Assembly: GCA_037013495.1 (NCBI GenBank)
Contig: CM072810.1
Coordinates: 49,214,843 to 49,278,842, forward strand
DNA length: 64,000 nucleotides
Reading direction: 5' to 3'
From: Hippophae tibetana
Taxonomy: Eukaryota; Streptophyta; Magnoliopsida; Rosales; Elaeagnaceae
The position numbers were made by a program, and so were the translations under genes. A model generated the notes under the pieces. That model made no database searches and was not told the DNA's origin. It was given only the letters and a program-made list of their open reading frames with translations. Positions 14,626 to 28,000 of this stretch are shown one piece after another (the first letter of the stretch is position 1; the number at the start of each line of letters is the position of its first letter).

Positions 14626-17600
14626 AAGGGTAGAGAAAAGGAAAGGAGCTACTGTTCACGTTTAAAAAAAGAATAAAACATTTGATAAATCGGAGTTCCA
14701 ACTTTAAACGACAATAAAATTTTACTTGCATATCGAGCTACTATTATAATATATCAAAATCAAGCCCGTACCGATTCAAAAAATCTGATTTGGTCCCACA
14801 AAGGAACCACATTTTTGTACCCATATTCCATCGTTTACATCATTTACCGAGAGTTTTAAGTGTGTGTCTCACCATTTCTGTTGTACTTACTTTGTATTTT
14901 ATTCAAAAGTGCCGTAAAGGAGATATTGGTGCAAAGAAAGGGGTCTTTATTTATGCGTTCAATCAATATCTATTCTTCCAAAAAAAATAAGGGAAGAGAA
15001 AGAGAAAGGAGCTACTGTTCACATTTTAAAAAAGAATAAAACATTTGATAAATTGCAATTTCAACTTTAAACGATGATAAATTTTGACTCGGGTATTGAA
15101 ATGACTATATTATTATATGAAACCGAAGCTCGAAGCGATTCACACAATATGAGATGTCCTCAAATTTGTAATATCATTTTTGTACCAAAATTTCAACATT
15201 TACATCATTTATTGAGGGTTTTTATTTTTTTGCCAACCATTTCCGTTGTACTTAGTTTTGATTTTATTCAAAAGAGCCGTAAAGGAGATTTTTGTGCAAA
15301 CAAATGGTTCTTTATTTATGTGTTCAATTCCTATATATTCTTCCACAACAAATGAGTAAAGAAAAAGGAAAAGGCTATCGTTCCCATTTAAAAAAGGAAC
15401 AAAACATTTGATAAATGGCAGTTCCAAATTTAAACGACGATAAAAGTTTACTTGCATATCGAGACAACTATTATAATATATCAAATTGAAGCTCGTACCG
15501 ATTCAAACAATCTGATTTGGCCCCATAGAGGAACCACATTTTTGTACCCAAATTTCATCGTTTACATCATTTACTGAGAGTTTTAAGTGTTTGTCTCACC
15601 ATTTCCGTTGTACTTACTTTGTATTTTATTCAAAAGTTCCCTAAAGGAGATATTGGTGCAAAGAAAGGGTTCTTCATTTATGCGTTTAATAAATATCTAT
15701 TCTTCCAAAAAAAAAATAAGGGAAGAGAAAGAGAAAGGAGCTACTGTTCACATTTTAAAAAAGAATAAAACATTTGATAAATCGCAATTTCAACTTTAAA
15801 AGATGATAACTTTTGACTCGGGTAATGAAATGACTATATTATTATATGAAACCGAAGCTCGAAGCGATTCACACAATATGAGATGTCCTCAAATTTTGGA
15901 ATATCATTTTTGTACCAAAATTTCAACATTTACATGATTTATTGAGGGTTTTTATTTTTTTGCCAACCATTTCCGTTGTACTTACTTTCGATTTTATTCA
16001 AAAGATCCATAAAGGAGATATTGGTGCAAACAAATGGTCCTTTATTTATGTGTTCAATCCCTATATATTCTTCCAAAAAACAAATGAGTAAAGAAAAAGG
16101 AAAATGCTATTGTTCCCATTTAAAAAAGGAACAAAACATTTGATAAATCGGAGTTCCAACTTTAAACGACGATAAACTTTTACATGCATATCGAGACAAC
16201 TATTATAATATATCAAATTGAAGATCGTACTGATTCAAACCATCTGGTTTGGCCCCATAGAGGAACCGCATATTTGTACGCAAATTCCATCGTTTACATC
16301 ATTTACCGAGGGTTCTAAGTGTTTGTCTCACCATTTCCGTTGTACTTACTTTCTATTATATTGAAAAGAGCTGTAAAGGAGATATTTGTCCAAACAAATT
16401 GTTCTTTATTTATGTGTTAAATCAATATATATTCTTCCAAACAAAATATGAGAAAAGTGAAAGGAAAAGGGTATTGTTCCCATTTTAAAAAGGAACAAAA
16501 CATTTGATAAATCGGAGTTCCAACATTAAAGGCCAATAAATATTTTCTCTATTATCGAAACAACAATTATAATATATCAAAATAAATCCCGTACCGATTC
16601 AAACAATCTGATTTCTCCCAAAAATGGAACCACATTTTTGTACGCAAATTCCATCGTTTACATCATTTATCGAGGGTTTTAAGTGTTTGTCTCACAATTT
16701 CCGTTGTACTTACTTTCTATTTTATTCAAAAGTGGCGTAAAGGAGATTTTGGTGCAAACAAAGGGTTCTTTATTTATGAGTTCAATCAATATCTATGTTT
16801 CCAAAAAACAAATAAGAGAAGTGAAAAAGAAAGGAGGTACTGTTCACATTTTTAAAAAGAATAAAACTTTTGATAAATCGCAATTTCAACATTAAAAGAT
16901 GATAACTTTTGACTCGGGTATTGAAACGACTATATTATTATATGAAACCGAAGCTCTTAGCGATTCACACAATATGAGATGGCCTCAAATTTGGAATATC
17001 ATTTTTGTAACTAAATTTCACCATTTACATCATTTATTGAGGGTTTTTAGTTTTTTGCCCACCTTTTCCGTTGTACTTAGTTTCGATTTTATTCAAAAGA
17101 GCCGAAAAAGAGATATTGGTGCAAACAAAGGGTCCTTTATTTATGTGTTCAATCCCTATATATTCTTCCAAAAAAAAATGAGTAAAGAAAAAGGAAAAGG
17201 CTACTGTTCCAATTTAAAAAAGGACCAAAACATTTGATAAATCGGAGTTCCAACTTTAAACAACGATAAACTTTTACTTGCATATCAGGACAACCATTAT
17301 AATATATCAAAATAAAGCCCATACCGATTCAAAAAATATGATTTGGCCCCACAAAGGAACCACATTTTTGAACCCAAATTACATGGTTTACATCATTTAC
17401 CGAAAGTTTTAAGTGTTTGTCTCACCATTTCCGTTGTACTTCCTTTCTATTTTATTCAAAAGAGCCGTAAAGGAGATTTTGGTGCAAACAAAGGGTTCTT
17501 TATTTATTCGTTCAATCAATATCTTTGCTTCGAAAAAACAAATAAGGGAAGAGAAAAAGAAAGTAGCTACTGTTCACAATTTAAAAAAGAATAAAACATT

Positions 17601-17802
17601 TCATAAATCGAAATTTCAACTTTAAAAGATGTTAACTTTTGACTCGGGTATTGAAACGACTATATTATTATATGAAACCGAAGCTCTTAGCGATTCATAC
17701 AATATGAGATGGCCTCAAATTTGGAATATCATTTTTGTAACTAAATTTCACTATTTACATCATTTATTGAGTGTTTTTAGTTTTTTGCCCACCATTTCCG
17801 TT

Positions 17803-18072
17803 GTACTTACTTTCGATTTTATTCAAAAGATCCGTAGAGGAGATATTGGTGCAAAAAAAGGGTTCTTTATTTATGTGTTCAATCCCTATATATTCAAAAT
17901 GATAAACTTTCACATGCATATCGAGACAACTATTTTAATATTTCAAAATGAAGCCCGTACTGATTCAAAAAATCTCATGTGGCCCCACAAAAGAACCACA
18001 TTTTTGTACCCAAATTCCATCGTTTACATCATTTACGCAGGGTTTTAAGTGTTTGTCTCACCATTTTCGTTG
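17803..18072. repeat. Truncated satellite monomer (about 94 bp missing)
   Basis: The anchor interval is 269 bp instead of ~362. Near 17895 the C-class string CCCTATATATTC continues straight into AAAATGATAAACTTTCACATG. The usual segment from TTCCAAAAAAAATGAG to TCCAACTTTAAACGAC has been lost. The next unit resumes as a normal D monomer. Confidence 0.85.
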
Positions 18073-20219
18073 TACTTATTTGCTATTATATTGAAAAGAG
18101 CCCTAAAGGAGATATTTGTTCAAACAAATTTTTCTTTATTTATGTGTTAAATCAATATATATTCTTCCAACAAAATATGAGAAAAGTGAAAGGAAATGGC
18201 TATTGTTCCCATTTTAAAAAGGAACAAAATATTTGATAAATCGGAGTTCCAACTTTAAAGGACGATAAATGTTTTCTCTGTTATCGAAATAACTATTATA
18301 ATATATCAAATTAAAGCCCGTACCGATTCAAACATTCTGATTTGGCCCCACAAAGGAACCACATTTTTGTACGCAAATTCCATCGTTAACATCATTTACC
18401 GAGAGTTTTAAGTGTTTGTCTCACAATTTACATTGTACTTACTTTCTATTTTATTCAAAAGAGCCGTAAAGGATATTTTGGTGAAAACAAAGGGTTCTTT
18501 ATTTATACATCCAACCAATATCTATGCTTCCAAAAAACAAATAAGGGAAGAGAAAAAGAAAGGAGCTACTGTTCACATTTTAAAAAAGAATAAAAGATTT
18601 GATGAATCACAATTTCAACTTTAAAAGATGATAGCTTTTGACTCCGGTATTGAAACGACTATATTATTGTATGAAACCAAAGCTCTTAGCGATTCACACA
18701 ATATGAGATGGCCTCAAATTTGGAATATCATTTTTGTAGCTAAATTTCACCATTTACATCATTTATTGAGGGTTTTTAATGTTTTGCCCACCATTTCCGT
18801 TGTACTTACTTTCGATTTTTTTCAAAAGAGCCGTAAAGCAGATATTGGTGCAAACAAAGGGTCTTTATTTATGTGTTCAATCCCTATATATTCTTCCAAA
18901 CAAAATGAGTAAAGAAAAAGGAAAAGGCTACTGTTATCATTTAAAAAAGGAAAAAACATTTGATAAATTGGAGTTCCAACTTCAAACGACGATAAACTTT
19001 TACTTGCATATCGAGAAAACTATTATAATATATCAAAATGAAGATCGTACCGATTCAAACAATTGGATTTGGCCCCATAGAGGAACCACATATTTGTTCG
19101 CAAATTCCATCGTTTACATCATTTACCGAGGGTTTTAAATGTTTGTCTCACCATTTCCGTTGTACTTACTTTCTATTATATTGAAAAGAGCCGTAAAGGA
19201 GATATTTGTCCAAACAAATTGTTCTTTATTTATGTGTTAAATCAATATATGTTCTTCCAAAAAAAATATGAGAAAAGTGAAAGGAAAAGGCTATTGTTCC
19301 CATTTTAAAAAGGAACAAAACATTTGATAAATCGGAGTTCCAACTTTAAAGGACGATAATATTTTACTATCTTATCGAAACAATTATTATAATATATCAA
19401 AATGAAGCCCGTACCGATTCAAACCATCTGATTTGGCCCCATAAAGGAACCGCATTTTTGTACGCAAATTCCATCATTCACATCATTTACCGAGGGTTTT
19501 AAGTGTTTGTCTCACAATTTCCGTTATACTTACTTTCTATTTTATTCAAAAGTGTCGTAAAGGAGATTTTGGTGCAAACAAAGAGTTCTTTATTTATGCG
19601 TTCAATCAATATCTATGCTTCCAAAAAACAAATAAGGGAAGAGAAAAAGAAAGGAGGTACTGTTCACATTTTAAAAAAGAATAAAACATTTGATAAATCG
19701 CATTTTCAACTTTAAAAGATGATAACTTTTGACTCGAGCATTGAAACGACAATATTAGTATATGAAACCGAATCTCCTAGCGATTCACACAATATGAGAT
19801 GGCCTCAAATTTGAAATATCATGTTTGTAGCTAAATTTCAACATTTACATCATTTATTGAGGGTTTTTAGTTTTTTTCCCACCATTTCCGTTGTACTTAC
19901 TTTCAATTTTATTCAAAAGATCCGTAAAGGATATATTGGTGAAAACAAATTGTTCTTTATTTATGTGTTCAATACATATATATTCTTCCAAAAAAAATTA
20001 ATAAAGAAAAAGGAAAAGGCTACTGTTCCCATTTAAAAAAGAAACAAAACTTTTGATAAATCGGAATTCCAACTTTAAAGGACGATAATATTTTACTATC
20101 TTATCGAAACAATTATTATAATATATCAAAATGAAGCCCGTACCGATTCAAACCCTCTGATTTGGCCCCATAAAGGAACCGCATTTTTGTACCCAAATTC
20201 CATCATTCACATCATTTAC

Positions 20220-22930
20220 CGAGGGTTTTAAGTGTTTGTCTCACCATTTTCGTTGTACTTACTTTCTATTTTATTCAAAAGTGTTGTAAAGAAGATTTTG
20301 GTGCAAACAAAGGGTTCTTTATTTATGCGTTCAATCAATATCTATGTTTCCAAAAAACAAATAAGGGAAGAGAAAAAGAAAGGAGGTACTGTTCACATTT
20401 TAAAAAAGAATAAAACATTTGATAAATCGCATTTTCAACTTTAAAAGATGATAACTTATGACTCGGGAATTGAAACGACTATATTATTATATGAAACCGA
20501 AGCTCTTAGCGATTCACACAATATGAGATGGCCTTAAATTTGGAATATCATTTTTGTACCTAAAATTCACCATTTACATCATTTATTGAGGGTTTTTAGT
20601 TTTTTGCCCACCATTTCCGTTGTACTTACTTTCAATTTTATTCAAAAGATCCGTAAAGGAGATATTGGTGCAAACAAAGGGTTCTTTATTTATGTGTTCA
20701 ATACATATATATTCTTCCAAAAAAAATTAGTAAAGAAAAAGGAAAAGCCTATTCTTCCCATTTAAAAAAGAAACAAAAGTTTTGATAAATTGGAGTTCCA
20801 ACTTTAAACGATGATAAAAGTTTACTTGCATATCGAGACAACTATTTTAATATATCAAAATGAAGCCCGTACCGATTCAAAAAATCTGATGTGGCCCCAC
20901 AAAGGAACCACATTTTTGTACCCAAATTCCATCGTTTACATCATTTACCGAGGGTTTTAAGTGTTTGTCTCACCATTACCGTTTTACTTACTTTCTATTA
21001 TATTGAAAAGAGCCGTAAAGGAGATATTTGTTCAAACAAATTGTTCTTTATTTTTATGTTAAATCAATATATATTCTTCCAAAAAAATATTAGAAAAGTG
21101 AAAGGAAATGGCTATTTGTCCCATTTTAAAAAGGAAGAAAAGGTTTGATAAATCGGAGTTCCAACTTTAAAGGACGATAATTTTTTACTCTGTTATCGAA
21201 ACAACTATTATAATATATCAAATTGAAGCCCGTACCGATTCAAACAATCTGATTTGGCCCCACAAAGGAACCACATTTTTGTACTCAAATTCCATCGTTT
21301 ACATCATTTACCGAGGGTTTTAAGTGTTTGTCTCACCATTTTCGTTGTACTTACTTTCTATTTTATTCAAAAGTGTTGTAAAGAAGATTTTGGTGCAAAC
21401 AAAGGGTTCTTTATTTATGCGTTCAATCAATATCTATGTTTCCAAAAAACAAATAAGGGAAGAGAAAAAGAAAGGAGGTACTGTTCACATTTTAAAAAAG
21501 AATAAAACATTTGATAAATCGCATTTTCAACTTTAAAAGATGATAACTTATGACTCGGGAATTGAAACGACTATATTATTATATGAAACCGAAGCTCTTA
21601 GCGATTCACACAATATGAGATGGCCTTAAATTTGGAATATCATTTTTGTACCTAAAATTCACCATTTACATCATTTATTGAGGGTTTTTAGTTTTTTGCC
21701 CACCATTTCCGTTGTACTTACTTTCAATTTTATTCAAAAGATCCGTAAAGGAGATATTGGTGCAAACAAAGGGTTCTTTATTTATGTGTTCAATACATAT
21801 ATATTCTTCCAAAAAAAATTAGTAAAGAAAAAGGAAAAGCCTATTCTTCCCATTTAAAAAAGAAACAAAAGTTTTGATAAATTGGAGTTCCAACTTTAAA
21901 CGATGATAAAAGTTTACTTGCATATCGAGACAACTATTTTAATATATCAAAATGAAGCCCGTACCGATTCAAAAAATCTGATGTGGCCCCACAAAGGAAC
22001 CACATTTTTGTACCCAAATTCCATCGTTTACATCATTTACCGAGGGTTTTAAGTGTTTGTCTCACCATTACCGTTTTACTTACTTTCTATTATATTGAAA
22101 AGAGCCGTAAAGGAGATATTTGTTCAAACAAATTGTTCTTTATTTTTATGTTAAATCAATATATATTCTTCCAAAAAAATATTAGAAAAGTGAAAGGAAA
22201 TGGCTATTTGTCCCATTTTAAAAAGGAAGAAAAGGTTTGATAAATCGGAGTTCCAACTTTAAAGGACGATAATTTTTTACTCTGTTATCGAAACAACTAT
22301 TATAATATATCAAATTGAAGCCCGTACCGATTCAAACAATCTGATTTGGCCCCACAAAGGAACCACATTTTTGTACTCAAATTCCATCGTTTACATCATT
22401 TACCGAGGGTTTTAAGTGTTTGTCTCACCATTTCCGTTGTACTTACTTTCTATTTTATTCAAAAGTGTCGTAAAGAAGATTTTGGTGCAAACAAAGGGTT
22501 CTTTATTTATGCGTTCAATCAATATCTATGTTTCCAAAAAACAAATAAGGGAAGAGAAAAAGAAAGGAGGTACTGTTCACATTTTAAAAAAGAATAAAAC
22601 ATTTGATAAATCGCATTTTCAACTTTAAAAGATGATAACTTATGACTCGGGCATTGAAACGACTATATTATTATATGAAACCGAAGCTCTTAGCGATTCA
22701 CACAATATGAGATGGCCTTAAATTTGGAATATCATTTTTGTACCTAAAATTCACCATTTACATCATTTATTGAGGGTTTTTAGTTTTTTGCCCACCATTT
22801 CCGTTGTACTTACTTTCAATTTTATTCAAAAGATCCGTAAAGGAGATATTGGTGCAAACAAAGGGTTCTTTATTTATGTGTTCAATACATATATATTCTT
22901 CCAAAAAAAATTAGTAAAGAAAAAGGAAAA
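20220..22930. repeat. 1092-bp D-B-C trimer, tandemly duplicated and nearly identical
   Basis: Anchors 20255/21347/22439, 20622/21714/22806 and 20984/22076 are each exactly 1092 bp apart. The first two copies look identical over the stretches compared, including shared rarities such as GTGTTGTAAAGAAG and GGCCTTAAATTTGG. The third differs by a handful of substitutions (TTTCCG for TTTTCG, GTGTCG for GTGTTG, GGGCATT for GGGAATT). The following D (23165) is more divergent. This is a recent amplification of one trimer. Confidence 0.9.
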
Positions 22931-25079
22931 GCCTATTCTTCCCATTTAAAAAAGAAACAAAACTTTTGATAAATTGGAGTTCCAACTTTAAACGATGAAA
23001 AAAGTTTAGCATATCGAGACAACTATTTTAATATATCAAAATGAAGCCCGTACCGATTCAAAAATTCTGATGTGGCCCCACAATGGAACCACATTTTTGT
23101 ACCCAAATTCCATCGTTTACATCATTTACCGAGGGTTTTAAGTGTTTGTCTCACCATTACCGTGGTACTTACTTTCTATTATATTGAAAAGAGCCGTAAA
23201 GGAGATATTTGTTAAAACAAATTGTTCTTTATTTTTTTGTTAAATCAATATATATTCTTCCAAAAAAATATGAGAAAAGTGAAAGGAAATGGCTATTGTT
23301 CCCATTTTAAAAACGAACAACACATTTGATAAATCGGAGTTCCAACTTTGAAGGACGATAAATTGTTTCTCTGTTATCGAAACAACTATTATAATATATC
23401 AAATTGAAGCCCGTACCGATTCAAATAATCTGATTTGGCCCCAAAAAGTAACCACATTTTTGTACCCAAATTCCATCGTTTACATCATTTACCGAGGGTT
23501 TTAAGTGTTTGTCTCACAATTTCCGTTGTACTTACTTTCTATTTTATTCAAAAGAGCCGTAAAGGAGATTTTGGTGAAAACAATGAGTTCTTTATTTATA
23601 CATTCAATCAATATCTATGCTTCCAAAAAACAAATAAGGGAAGAGAAAAAGAAAGGAGCTACTGTTCACATTTTTAAAAAGAATAAAACATTTGATAAAT
23701 CGCAATTTCACCTTTAAAAGATGATAGCTTTTGACTCGGGTATTGCAACGACTATATTATTATATGAAACCGAAGCTCTTAGCGATTCACACAATATGAG
23801 ATGGCCTTAAATTTGGAATATCATTTTTCTACCTAAATTTCACCATTTACATCATTTATTGAGGGTTTTTAGTTTTTTGCCCACCATTTCCGTTGTACTT
23901 ACTTTCGATTTTATTCAAAAGATCCGTAAAGGAGATATTGGTGCAAACAAAGGGTTCTATATTTATATGTTAAATCCAATATATTCTTCCAAAAAAAATG
24001 AGTAAAGAAAAAGGAAAAGGCTATTGTTCCCATTTAAAAAAGGAACAAAACATTTGATAAATCAGAGTTCCAACTTTGAACGACGATAAACTTTTACATG
24101 CATATCGAGACAACTATTATAATATATGAAATTGAAGATCGTACCGATTCAAACAATCTGATTTGGCCCCATAGAAGAAGCACATATTTGTACGCAAATT
24201 CCATCATTTACATCATTTACCAAGGGTGTTAAGTGTTTGTCTCACCATTTCTGTTGTACTTACTTTCTATTATATTGAAAAGAGCGGTAAAGGAGATATT
24301 TGTTCAAACAAATTGTTCTTTATTTATGTGTTAAATCAATATATATTCTTCCAAAAAAAATATGAGAAAAGTGAAAGGAAAAGGCTATTGTTCCAATTTT
24401 AAAAAGGAACAAAACATTTGATAAATTGGAGTTCCAAATTTAAAGGACGATAAATTTTTACTCTATTATCGAAAAAACTATTATAATATATCAAAATGAA
24501 GCCCGTACCGATTCAAACAGTCTGATTTGGCCCCAAAAAAGAACCATATTTTTGTACGCAAATTCCATCGTTTACATCATTTATCGAGGGTTTTAAGTGT
24601 TTATCTCACAATTTCCGTTGTACTTACTTTGTATTTTATTCAAAAGTGCCGTAAAGAAGATTTTGGTGCAAACAAAGGGTTCTTTATTTATGCGTTCAAT
24701 CAATATCTATGCTTCCAAAAAACAAATAAGGGAAGAGAAAAAGAAAGGAGGTATTGTTCACATTTTAAAAAAGAATAAAACATTTGATAAATCACAATTT
24801 CAACTTTAAAAGATGATAACTTTTGACTCCGGTATTGAAACGACTATATTATTGTATGAAACCGAAGCTCTTAGCGATTCACACAATATGAGATGGCCTC
24901 AAATTTGGAATATCATTTTTGTATCTAAATTTCACCATTTACATCATTTATTGAGGGTTTTTAGTTTTTTGCCCATCATTTCCGTTGTACTTACTTTCGA
25001 TTTTTTTCAAAAGTGCCGTAAAGGAGATATTGGTGCAAACAAAAGGTCCTTTATTTATGTGTTCAATCCCTATATATTC

Positions 25080-28000
25080 TTCCAAAAAAAAATAGTAAAG
25101 AAAAAGGAAAAGGCTACAGTTCCCATTTAAAAAAGAAACAAAACTTTTGATAAATCAAAGTTCCAACTTTAAACGACGATAAAAGTTTACTTGCATATCG
25201 AGACAACTATTTTAATATATCAAAATGAAGCCCGTACCGATTCAAAAAATCTGATGTGGCCCCACAAAGGAACCACATTTTTGTACCCAAATTCCATCGT
25301 TTACATCATTTACCGAGGGTTTTAAGTGTTTGTCTCACCATTACCGTTGTACTTACTTTCTATTTTATTGAAAAGAGCCGTAAAGGAGATATTTGTTCAA
25401 ACAAATTGTTCTTTATTTTTGTGTTAAATCAATATATATTCTTCCAAAACAAATATGAGAAAAGTGAAAGGAAAAGGCTATTGTTCCAATTTTAAAAAGG
25501 AACAAAACATTTGATAAATCGGAGTTCCAAATTTATAGGACGATAAATTTTTACTCTATTATCGAAAAAACTATTATAATATATCAAAATGAAGCTCGTA
25601 CCGATTCAAACAGTCTGATTTGGCCCCAAAAAAGAACCATATTTTTGTACGAAATTCCATCGTTTACATCATTTATCGAGGGTTTTAAGTGTTTGTCTCA
25701 CAATTTCCGTTGTACTTACTTTTATTTTATTCAAAAGTGCCATAAAGAAGATTTTGGTGCAAGCAAAGGGTTCTTTATTTATGCGTTCAATCAATATCTA
25801 TGCTTCCAAAAAACAAATAAGGGAAGAGAAAAAGAAAGGAGGTATTGTTCACATTTTAAAAAAGAATAAAACATTTGATAAATCGCAATTTCAACTTTAA
25901 AAGATGATAACTTTTGACTCCGGTCTTGAAACGACTATATTATTGTATGAAACCGAAGCTCTTAGCGATTCACACAATATGAGATGGCCTCAAATTTGGA
26001 ATATCATTTTTGTATCTAAAGTTCACCATTTACATCATTTATTGAGGGTTTTTAGTTTTTTGCCCACCATTTCCGTTGTACTTACTTTCGATTTTTTTCA
26101 AAAGTGCCGTAAAGGAGATATTGGTGCAAGCAAAGGGTCCTTTATTTATGTGTTCAATCCCTATATATGCTTCCAAACAAAATGAATAAAGGAAAAGGAA
26201 AAGGCTACTGTTCCCATTTAAAAAAGGAAAAAACATTTGATAAATTGGAGTTCCAACTTTAAACGACGATAAACTTTTACTTGCATATCGAGAAAACTAT
26301 TATAATATATCAAAATGAAGATCGTACCGATTCAAACAATTGGATTTGGCCCCATAGAGGAACCACATATTTCTTCGCAAATTCCATCGTTTACATAATT
26401 TACCGAGGGTTTTAAGTGTTTGTCTCACAATTTTCTTTGTACTTACTTTCTATTATATTGAAAAGAGCCGTAAAGGAGATATTTGTCCAAACAAATTGTT
26501 CTTTATTTATGTGTTAAATCAATATATATTCTTCCAAAAAAAATATGAGAAAAGTGAAAGGAAAAGGCTATTGTTCCCATTTTAAAAAGGAACAAAACAT
26601 TTGATAAATCCGAGTTCCAACATTAAAGGACGATAAATGTTTACTCTATTATCGAAACAACTATTATAATATATCAAAATGAAGCCCGTACCGATTCAAA
26701 CAATCTGATTTGGCCCCAAAAAGAAACCACATTTTTGTACGCAAATTCCATCATTCACATCATTTACCGAGGGTTTTAAGTGTTTGTCTCACAATTTCCG
26801 TTGTACTTACTTTCTATTTTATTCAAAAGTGTCGTAAAGAAGATTTTGGTGCAAAGAAAGGGTTCTTCATTTATGCGTTCAATCAATATATATGCTTCCA
26901 AAAAACAAATAAGGGAAGAGAAAAAGAAAGGAGATACTGTTCACAATTTAAAAAAGAATAAAACATTTGATCAATCGCATTTTCAACTTTAAAAGATGAT
27001 AACTTTTGACTCGGGCATTGAAACGACTATATTACTATATGAAACCGAAGCTCTTAGCGATTCACACAATATGAGATGGCCTCAAATTTGAAATATCATT
27101 TTTGTACCTTAATTTCACCATTTACATCATTTATTGAGGGTTTTTAGTTTTTTGCCCACCATTTCCGTTGTACTTACTTTCAATTTTATTCAAAAGATCC
27201 GTAAAGGAGATATTGGTGCAAACAAAGGGTTCTTTATTTATGTGTTCAATACATATATATTCTTCCAAAAAAAATAGTAAAGAAAAAGGAAAAGGCTACA
27301 GTTCCCATTTAAAAAAGAAACAAAACTTTTGATAAATCAGAGTTCCAACTTTAAACGACGATAAAAGTTTACTTGCATATCGAGACAACTATTTTAATAT
27401 ATCAAAATGAAGCCCGTACCGATTCAAAAAATCTGATGTGGCCCCACAAAGGAACCACATTTTTGTACTCAAATTCCATCGTTTACATCATTTACCGAGG
27501 GTTTTAAGTGTTTGTCTCACCATTACCGTTGTACTTACTTTCTATTTTATTGAAAAGAGCCGTAAAGGAGATATTTGTTCAAACAAATTGTTCTTTATTT
27601 TTGTGTTAAATCAATATATATTCTTCCAAAACAAATATGAGAAAAGTGAAAGGAAAAGGCTATTGTTCCAATTTTAAAAAGGAACAAAACATTTGATAAA
27701 TCGGAGTTCCAAATTTATAGGACGATAAATTTTTACTCTATTATCGAAAAAACTATTATAATATATCAAAATGAAGCCCGTACCGATTCAAACAGTCTGA
27801 TTTGGCCCCAAAAAAGAACCATATTTTTGTACGAAATTCCATCGTTTACATCATTTATCGAGGGTTTTAAGTGTTTGTCTCACAATTTCCGTTGTACTTA
27901 CTTTTATTTTATTCAAAAGTGCCATAAAGAAGATTTTGGTGCAAGCAAAGGGTTCTTTATTTATGCGTTCAATCAATATCTATGCTTCCAAAAAACAAAT

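Larger units (their letters stand above)
1..16167. repeat. Satellite domain 1: A/B-C dimers (~725 bp), class D absent
   Basis: Forty-five anchors lie here (140 to 15978). Class C monomers (TTTATTGAGGGTTTTTAG, then GATGGCCTCAAATTTGGAA in the preceding half) mostly alternate with class B (TTTGTATTT.ATTCAAAAG) or class A (CTTACTCCCAATTTT...TCAATGCTTC) monomers, giving a ~725-bp dimer; C anchors at 871, 1598, 2323 and 3047 are 724-727 bp apart. The C units here typically carry GGTGCTAACAAATGG, rare further right. No monomer with TTATATTGAAAAG (class D) occurs before 16342. Chimeric units are present: 4864 (C front, A tail), 9518 (C front, B tail), 12059 and 14155 (C front, A tail). Copies are more divergent from each other than in the right-hand domains, apart from the 2095-bp duplication. 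Confidence 0.85.
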
